Shown here in pieces: positions 59,500-64,000 of a stretch of 64,000 nucleotides of DNA. The first letter of the stretch is position 1. Each line of letters opens with the position of its first letter. Source of the stretch: Solirubrobacterales bacterium. GTDB lineage: Bacteria; Actinomycetota; Thermoleophilia; Solirubrobacterales; Solirubrobacteraceae. The position numbers and the translations under genes were made by a program. The DNA is taken from positions 18,423-82,422 of the forward strand of contig DAHUYQ010000007.1 in assembly GCA_027315115.1 (NCBI GenBank), written 5' to 3'. The notes under the pieces are model-generated. The model saw only the letters and a program-made list of their open reading frames with translations. It did not search any database and was not told where the DNA came from.

Positions 59500-60372
59500 G
59501 CCGCGGGCGGCGCCTTTCCTGCGGTGGAGGACCGGGCCCACACGCAGCGCCGGGCGCATCGCCGCCGAGATGCCGGGCCTGTTGAGCCCGACCGACCCCG
59601 GGAACGCCGATCGCGGCGGCGCACAGAGCTGCGACGCCCGTCGCGTCGTCCTCGCCTCCATCGGGTCCAGCCGAATGCCTTCGGTGGCCACGGGCGCGCC
59701 GTAGATCGCAACACTCTTCTGTGTCGCGTCAAGCGCCGCAGCGACCTCCTCGGCCAGCGACGCCTCTACGAGCTGGGCGTTGCCGCAGCGACACCGTCCG
59801 GGGCCTCGACATCGTTCACTAGTCTTCGATCGCTCGCGATGCACGAATGGCCACAACTGGCTTCTTTACAAGCGATTGCCCGCACTAGCATTTACTAGTA
59901 TTGATGAGCTGGCGTCGTAGACGCGACCAACTGCTCGATGCGCAGGGCAGGTACCGGTTTTCGGCCAGCCGGTCGAGCGACCCTCACGAGGATCCTGCGC
60001 CGCGCCACCATCGCCAGTCTTTGCTCGCATTCGCAGACAGACTGTCTGACCGCGGACGAACGGGGCTTGTGATGCTCGACCGCGACGAAGACGACAAAGC
60101 CCCGGCCGCATAACTCGAGGAGTCCTAGGCGGGACCGGGGCGTCAGGATCTAGGATAGCTGCACTCTGAGCATCGCATTCGTGCTCGGCGCCGGACTCGC
60201 GACGCTGACGCTGCCCGGCTACCTTGCGACGGGGGCGCAAGCGACCCAGGCGCTGGCGGACTGAGGGGGGCGGGCGATCGCTGCGGACGTCGATCATCCG
60301 CAAGACCCTACCGCGGGTCCCAAAACGTAATCGAAAGCCTCGCCTATTGTGGCTTTAGAGTATAGTTTGGGT
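59500..60372. other. 873-bp region with gene fragments only
   Basis: On the minus strand (about 59565-59815) a frame reads LVEASLAEEVAAALDATQKS, VAIYGAPVATEGIRLDPMEA, coding-like but without a start. At 60173-60263 a plus frame reads SIAFVLGAGLATLTLPGYLA then stops, like the end of a transporter. A small ORF at 59904-60113 (69 aa, charged) is weak. ACTAG-N6-CTAGT at 59884-59899 is a perfect inverted repeat. TATAGT at 60361 is a likely -10 for the next gene. Confidence 0.4.
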
Positions 60373-61230
60373 ATGCCGCAGAGCTTCACAACCCGCGACA
60401 CCGAAGTCATCCTGCGCGCGCGACGCAAGCGCCGGAGCGTTCTGGTGCTGAGCGAGGACGCCGATTGGCTTCGCGAGCTGCATCCCCGCCCCAAGGACCT
60501 GCTGCTGCGAATGGCTGGCCGCGGCGCGCTCATCAAGCTGGGCGCGGGCCGATATGCGATTCCGGAGTTGGGCTCGGACGCCGTGGCCTACAAGGCTTGG
60601 CAGCCGATGCTCGACGGACGGCTGGCTCCGCTCGGCGACTACTACCTCGGTTTCTTCAGCGCCCTGGAAGAGCATCGCCTGACCGACCTCTCAGAGCCCT
60701 TCTCGACAGTGCTCGTCGGGTTCGCCAGCCGCCAGCTCTCAAGCGGCGAAATCAGCGTCGCCGGCAGGCCCATACGCGCCGCCCGCACCCAGCGACCGGT
60801 CTTCACCGACGATCTCGGTGTGGAAGTCGTCCGGCTCTCTCGCACAGAGCGCTACCGGCGGAGCGACCCCACGCGCACGCTCGTGGACTGCCTGTGGCAT
60901 CCGCACCTCGCCGGCGCGACCGAAACATGGGTGAGCGCCTGGGGCCGGGGCATGCGCGAAGAGCGCCTCGACCCGCTCGTCGCGTGCCGGCACGCCCTCG
61001 CGCTGGGACCGGCGGTCGCGCGCCGGACGGGATTGATGCTCGACCTGCTCGGCGCCGGCAAGGTTGCACGTGCGCAGCTTCCCGCCCGCGTTCGGCGTAG
61101 CGATCGCGCCCCGCTGATGGTCGCCGACGGCCCCGCCGCAAGCGAGGAGATGGAGCTTGACCCGTATTGGCGCCTCAGAATGAACGTCGGCCGCCGGCGG
61201 CTGGAGGGATGGCTCTCCTATGGCAAGTGA
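60373..61230 (+). CDS. AbiEi-like antitoxin/transcriptional regulator
   Basis: A 285-aa protein of the AbiEi family: an N-terminal winged helix (around RPKDLLLRMAGRGALIKLGA, GRYAIPE) and the C-terminal domain of type IV antitoxins (YYLGFFSALEEHRLTDLSEP; RTLVDCLWHPHLAGATETWV). In functional AbiE systems an AbiEii nucleotidyltransferase toxin follows; here a different, ruined gene does. The start at 60373 is 7 bp after TATAGT, suggesting a leaderless mRNA. Confidence 0.8.
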   Translation: MPQSFTTRDTEVILRARRKRRSVLVLSEDADWLRELHPRPKDLLLRMAGRGALIKLGAGRYAIPELGSDAVAYKAWQPMLDGRLAPLGDYYLGFFSALEEHRLTDLSEPFSTVLVGFASRQLSSGEISVAGRPIRAARTQRPVFTDDLGVEVVRLSRTERYRRSDPTRTLVDCLWHPHLAGATETWVSAWGRGMREERLDPLVACRHALALGPAVARRTGLMLDLLGAGKVARAQLPARVRRSDRAPLMVADGPAASEEMELDPYWRLRMNVGRRRLEGWLSYGK

Positions 61231-61529
61231 GCCGATCCTGGCGGTGCAGGAGAACATCGACGATCAGATCGTCGAGTTCTGCAAGACCTGTGAAGGACTG
61301 ACCGAAGCAGCCAGTTGTCCGCCTCCAAGGCAATCGAGTAGCCCGAACAGGCCCTGGACGTATCGCCCCACCAGAGCCTCGACCACCTGTCGAAGGGCGA
61401 CATCTACCAAGCGTCGCATGCCATCATCGACCAAGCCGGCACCCGGCGCGTGCCGCTGGCTCAGCGCGTCGCGCAGACCAAGCACCCGGAGCTCGGAACG
61501 CTTTTTGCCCTGCGGGGACTTAACAACCG
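61220..61529 (+). pseudogene. Ruined gene after abiEi
   Basis: It starts ATG inside the end of abiEi and reads EPILAVQENIDDQIVEFCKT, then shifts frame near 61305, has TAG at 61339 and continues PEQALDVSPHQSLDHLSKGD, IYQASHAIIDQAGTRRVPLA. I do not recognise the family, and it does not look like AbiEii. One shift and one nonsense codon make it dead. The end is approximate and overlaps the next gene's promoter. Confidence 0.5.
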
Positions 61530-62114
61530 ATGGGATATTCGAAACCACGATTCGTCGGCTGGAGCAATACGGAACTCATCCGCGCTGCTCCTAGCGATCC
61601 AGCGGCGTTCGAGGAGCTGTTCGAGCGCCACTCGATTCCACTGCACGGCTGGTTGTTCGCGCGGACAAACGACCTCACGGCCAGCCGAGAACTGCTTTCC
61701 GAGACGTTTGCCGAGGCGTGGCGTAGCGCCCCACGCTTCCGTGGCGAAAACGATGGCTCGGGCAGCGCTTGGCTATACGGCATAGCCAAGAACCGTTTGC
61801 ATAAGCATCGCGAGCGCATCGGCGCGCAGACAGCGATCCGCAAGCGCCTTGGGATCAGGGCAGCTTTGGCCGATGATGGTGGGCTTGACGAGATCGCTTC
61901 GCGTCTAGACGCAGACATCTTCAGCGACTGTCTGCGCGAGGAGTTCGCGGAGCTGACGACCGAGCAGCAAGAGGCAATCGGTTATCGAATCATCGACGAA
62001 CTCAGCTACGAGGAGGTTGCAGATCGAGTTGGCGTAGATCCGATCACCGTCCGCACACGTGTGTTTAGAGGCCTCCAAACACTTCGAGCCGCTATGAAAG
62101 GAGTCTCACTATGA
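61530..62114 (+). CDS. ECF RNA polymerase sigma factor
   Basis: A 194-aa sigma-70 family protein. Region 2 is AAFEELFERHSIPLHGWLFA through AEAWRSAPRF, and region 4 is TEQQEAIGYRIIDELSYEEVA then VGVDPITVRTRVFRGLQTLR. The next gene overlaps its stop (ATGA) and encodes a one-helix membrane protein, the usual place of an anti-sigma factor. Base composition here is lower in GC than in the first 50 kb. Confidence 0.92.
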   Translation: MGYSKPRFVGWSNTELIRAAPSDPAAFEELFERHSIPLHGWLFARTNDLTASRELLSETFAEAWRSAPRFRGENDGSGSAWLYGIAKNRLHKHRERIGAQTAIRKRLGIRAALADDGGLDEIASRLDADIFSDCLREEFAELTTEQQEAIGYRIIDELSYEEVADRVGVDPITVRTRVFRGLQTLRAAMKGVSL

Positions 62115-62722
62115 GCGACGCCAGCCCCGATCGGAATGCGGTGAAGGCCGAACTCCGTCAGGCGATTCGCCGGGATCACGAAGCAATGAAGGCCAACCTC
62201 GCACACTCGATTCGCCGCGAGCACCCTAGCCGTCTACGACGCCGCCACGCGCTTCGCACCACCGCACTCGCTGTCGCGGCCCTGATGGTTCTTTCGGGTA
62301 CTGCGCTGGCTGCGGGCGAGGCGCTTGGCGTGATCGAACTTGGCGGAGGAGTCACGGCGGTTCAGGTATCGACCATTCCTGTGTGGAATGGGACGACAGG
62401 CACATTCATTACAGGAACAAGTGAGCCTGGCTCCTACAGCTACCACCTCACAGGCGGCAACGACCCCGAAGCCCAGCGATGTCCCAACGATCCGCACCCG
62501 ACCAACAACATATACGTTACCAGCACGCGCCCGCTGGCCGCGCTCGAACTAAAGGAAATCCTAGATTCCGAACTGAGTCACGAGACCAAGCACGTCACTA
62601 TCGCAGTCATCCTAAAGGAAATAAGAGAAGGCAAGGTGCCCGCCAAAGCGAAGCCGCTCCCGTCCGGAGTGACGGGCGTATCTAACGGCTGCCCGACGCC
62701 TGGCGTCGCAGGCCAGCCATAG
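62111..62722 (+). CDS. Membrane-anchored protein coupled to the sigma factor, possible anti-sigma
   Basis: A 203-aa protein. The cytoplasmic N-terminus (AVKAELRQAIRRDHEAMKAN) is short and basic-helical, without a zinc HxxxCxxC. One membrane helix follows (ALAVAALMVLSGTALAAG), and the outer domain has CPNDPHPTNNIYV and a Cys near the end (SNGCPTPG). It overlaps the sigma gene. Its position suggests anti-sigma function, but the sequence only proves a single-pass membrane protein. Confidence 0.75.
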   Translation: MSDASPDRNAVKAELRQAIRRDHEAMKANLAHSIRREHPSRLRRRHALRTTALAVAALMVLSGTALAAGEALGVIELGGGVTAVQVSTIPVWNGTTGTFITGTSEPGSYSYHLTGGNDPEAQRCPNDPHPTNNIYVTSTRPLAALELKEILDSELSHETKHVTIAVILKEIREGKVPAKAKPLPSGVTGVSNGCPTPGVAGQP

Positions 62723-62842
62723 GGTCGCCGTCCTGTGTCGCGCCGTCAGATACGGGCGCGTCGCTACAACGAACGAGCCAACGGCCGCGTCGAGAAGTCG
62801 TACTCGGCGCGGCCAGCGGCTCAACCGTCCTATGGATGACCG

Positions 62843-63253
62843 TTAGTTCCTGTGATGATACGTCTCTTCACCCCACGGATCTACATTCACCTGCCATAGG
62901 AAGCCTCTACCGGAACCATAACAGGCCCACTGTGTTTCATTGTGCGTTTTCCCATTTCCATATGGCCCGGTGCAAAATTCGGCCTGCTCCGGTGTGCCCC
63001 AGAAATGGACCGCCCATGCGTATGCGGCTTCTATCGCATCGATACTGCCGCCACATTTTTCGTACTCACACAGGTCTGATTTTACGCCGCCGCCACCAGC
63101 GAGGCCATTTGACTGGAGGAACTGCAAAGCTTCCGTCTGGCTCATGTGGAGGTTGACGGGTCCAGTGCCTCCTTCGATCGCGAACGCTGGTGTGGCAGCG
63201 ACCGCAAGCAGAGCCGCCGCAGCAAGCAGCAGCCCAACTATTCTCTTTCTCAT
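62843..63253 (-). CDS. Small secreted protein
   Basis: The start at 63253 gives a clear signal peptide (RIVGLLLAAAALLAVAATPAFA); 136 aa. The mature part has LCEYEKCGGSIDAIEAAYAW and FCTGPYGNGKTHNETQWACY with several Cys, so it is probably disulfide-linked. I recognise no family. It is convergent with the sigma/membrane gene pair. Confidence 0.75.
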   Translation of the reverse strand: MRKRIVGLLLAAAALLAVAATPAFAIEGGTGPVNLHMSQTEALQFLQSNGLAGGGGVKSDLCEYEKCGGSIDAIEAAYAWAVHFWGTPEQAEFCTGPYGNGKTHNETQWACYGSGRGFLWQVNVDPWGEETYHHRN

Positions 63254-63528
63254 CTCAACTCCACGATGTGGTTTGATGTCGTTACGGCCAAGCACGCTCC
63301 GCAGCTTAGGGCGACCTCCAATGGTGTCGCAGGCGAAGATACCTGGGTCAGCTCGCCTTGACTCATGCGTAGCAGACGTGTTTCACCATACAGGTCAGGG
63401 GTGCGCCTAAAATGCCAATTCCGCAAAACCTCATCCCTAGACCACCTATGCGTACCTTTAGGTATCTTGACCAGGCATCCTCATCCACCGGTTTTGTCGA
63501 TCATGCAATACTTCTTCACAAGATAAGC

Positions 63529-64000
63529 GGGGCTCCGTGGGTGATCTGCGGTGAGGTGAGCGTGGTGGGTGGCGTGGTTTTGTTGGCGTGAGCAGGCTTT
63601 TTTCGGTGTTTGCGGGTTTTTGGGAGGGGTGTGGGCGACGCGCACAGGCTCTGACCGTAGGTTCGCGTCTTCTGAGAACCGAACCTGGAGGTCTTTGCCC
63701 ATGCGCGTCACGAGTGCATTCTCTCGCTTGCTTGATCTGCCTGGAGTGTGGGTTCGCTCCGTGAGCTTGCAGCCCGACCGCGTCGTGGTCGTGGTTGCCT
63801 TGCGTGCTCGCCGTCTTCAGTGCCCGAAGTGCTCCTACAGCACGCCCTATCGCGAGAGTATCCAGCACCACGACTCGCTCTGGCGAGCTCCCGATCTCGG
63901 CACCTGGCGGCTGCAGCTGCGGGCGAACTTGAGGCGGCTGCGCTGCCCGGAGCACGGGGTGCTGGTCGAGGGCGTCCCGTTCGCCCGCGACGGCGCGCGT
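63529..64000 (+). mobile_element. Left end of an ISL3-family insertion sequence
   Basis: A transposase gene of the ISL3 type begins at 63701 and leaves the window. The preceding GGGCTCCGTGGGTGATCTG, at about 63529, fits the kind of GG-starting terminal repeat of this family, but the other end cannot be seen. The 63254-63528 stretch before it is a plain intergenic region with the promoter of the secreted protein. Confidence 0.6.
63701..64000 (+). CDS. ISL3-family transposase, 3' truncated by window edge
   Basis: The first 100 residues are present. They include the zinc-binding region with CPKC (Cys41, Cys44) and RCPEHG (Cys82, His85) and the conserved DLGTWRLQLRANLRRL, as in ISL3 transposases. 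The catalytic DDE domain lies beyond the window. Length and integrity are therefore unknown. Confidence 0.88.
   Translation, partial: MRVTSAFSRLLDLPGVWVRSVSLQPDRVVVVVALRARRLQCPKCSYSTPYRESIQHHDSLWRAPDLGTWRLQLRANLRRLRCPEHGVLVEGVPFARDGAR

Noticed and set aside
61264..61548. Minus-strand 94-aa ORF over the ruined gene after abiEi
   Set aside because: The plus frame gives a more protein-like sequence and continues from abiEi by overlap.

Overview
The window is high-GC DNA with short intergenic gaps and many ATGA or TGATG start/stop overlaps. Codon third positions are strongly GC-biased. The gene content (HxlR and LysR regulators, Ser/Thr kinase, R2lox-type oxidase, many ABC exporters, ECF sigma factors, RES-Xre, HipBA and AbiEi modules, a DGPF protein) and a degraded Ig-like tail near 20.7-21.0 kb fit an actinobacterium. 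I favour Thermoleophilia/Solirubrobacterales by inference; no rRNA or tRNA gene is present to confirm it.

Layout. 0-8 kb: the 3' part of a YdeP-type molybdopterin oxidoreductase, then a two-component system facing a MacAB-like exporter (lipoprotein, adaptor, ATPase, permease). 8-9 kb: an HTH/PIN toxin-antitoxin-like pair. 9-17 kb: a frameshifted CAP-domain gene, CYTH, cupin, two methyltransferases, an FAD monooxygenase, a Ser/Thr kinase and an HxlR regulator. 16.4-20.4 kb: a divergent SCO/cupredoxin copper pair, a LysR/R2lox divergent pair and a cold-shock gene with strong hairpins. 21-25 kb: a second ABC exporter. 25.2-28.6 kb: a tightly coupled four-gene operon (ferritin-like diiron protein, 78-aa protein, quinoprotein-type propeller, MntP-like membrane protein). 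29-31 kb: a CDF transporter and a secreted propeller.

31-64 kb is accessory in character. It holds cupins, a DGPF protein with a gutted ECF sigma factor, HipBA with four operator-like sites, GST, several broken genes, RES-Xre, a 784-aa 2OG-Fe(II) oxygenase, an SPFH/ribbon-helix-helix pair beside an ABC-2 exporter, a nitroreductase/USP-like fusion, and archease-RtcB RNA repair. It also carries a decayed ATPase pair, a TetR/hydrolase pair sharing one palindrome, a 1-kb duplicated two-GNAT cassette (one copy with a nonsense codon), a DUF5678/retropepsin pair, AbiEi with a ruined partner, an ECF sigma/membrane-protein pair, and the left end of an ISL3-type insertion sequence that runs off the window.

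The main themes are metal and oxygen chemistry (copper, diiron, quinoprotein, 2OG oxygenase), envelope export, and many toxin-antitoxin-like modules at various stages of decay. The best candidates for follow-up are the four-gene diiron/quinoprotein operon, the HipBA operator array, and the SCO/cupredoxin pair with its variant copper site.
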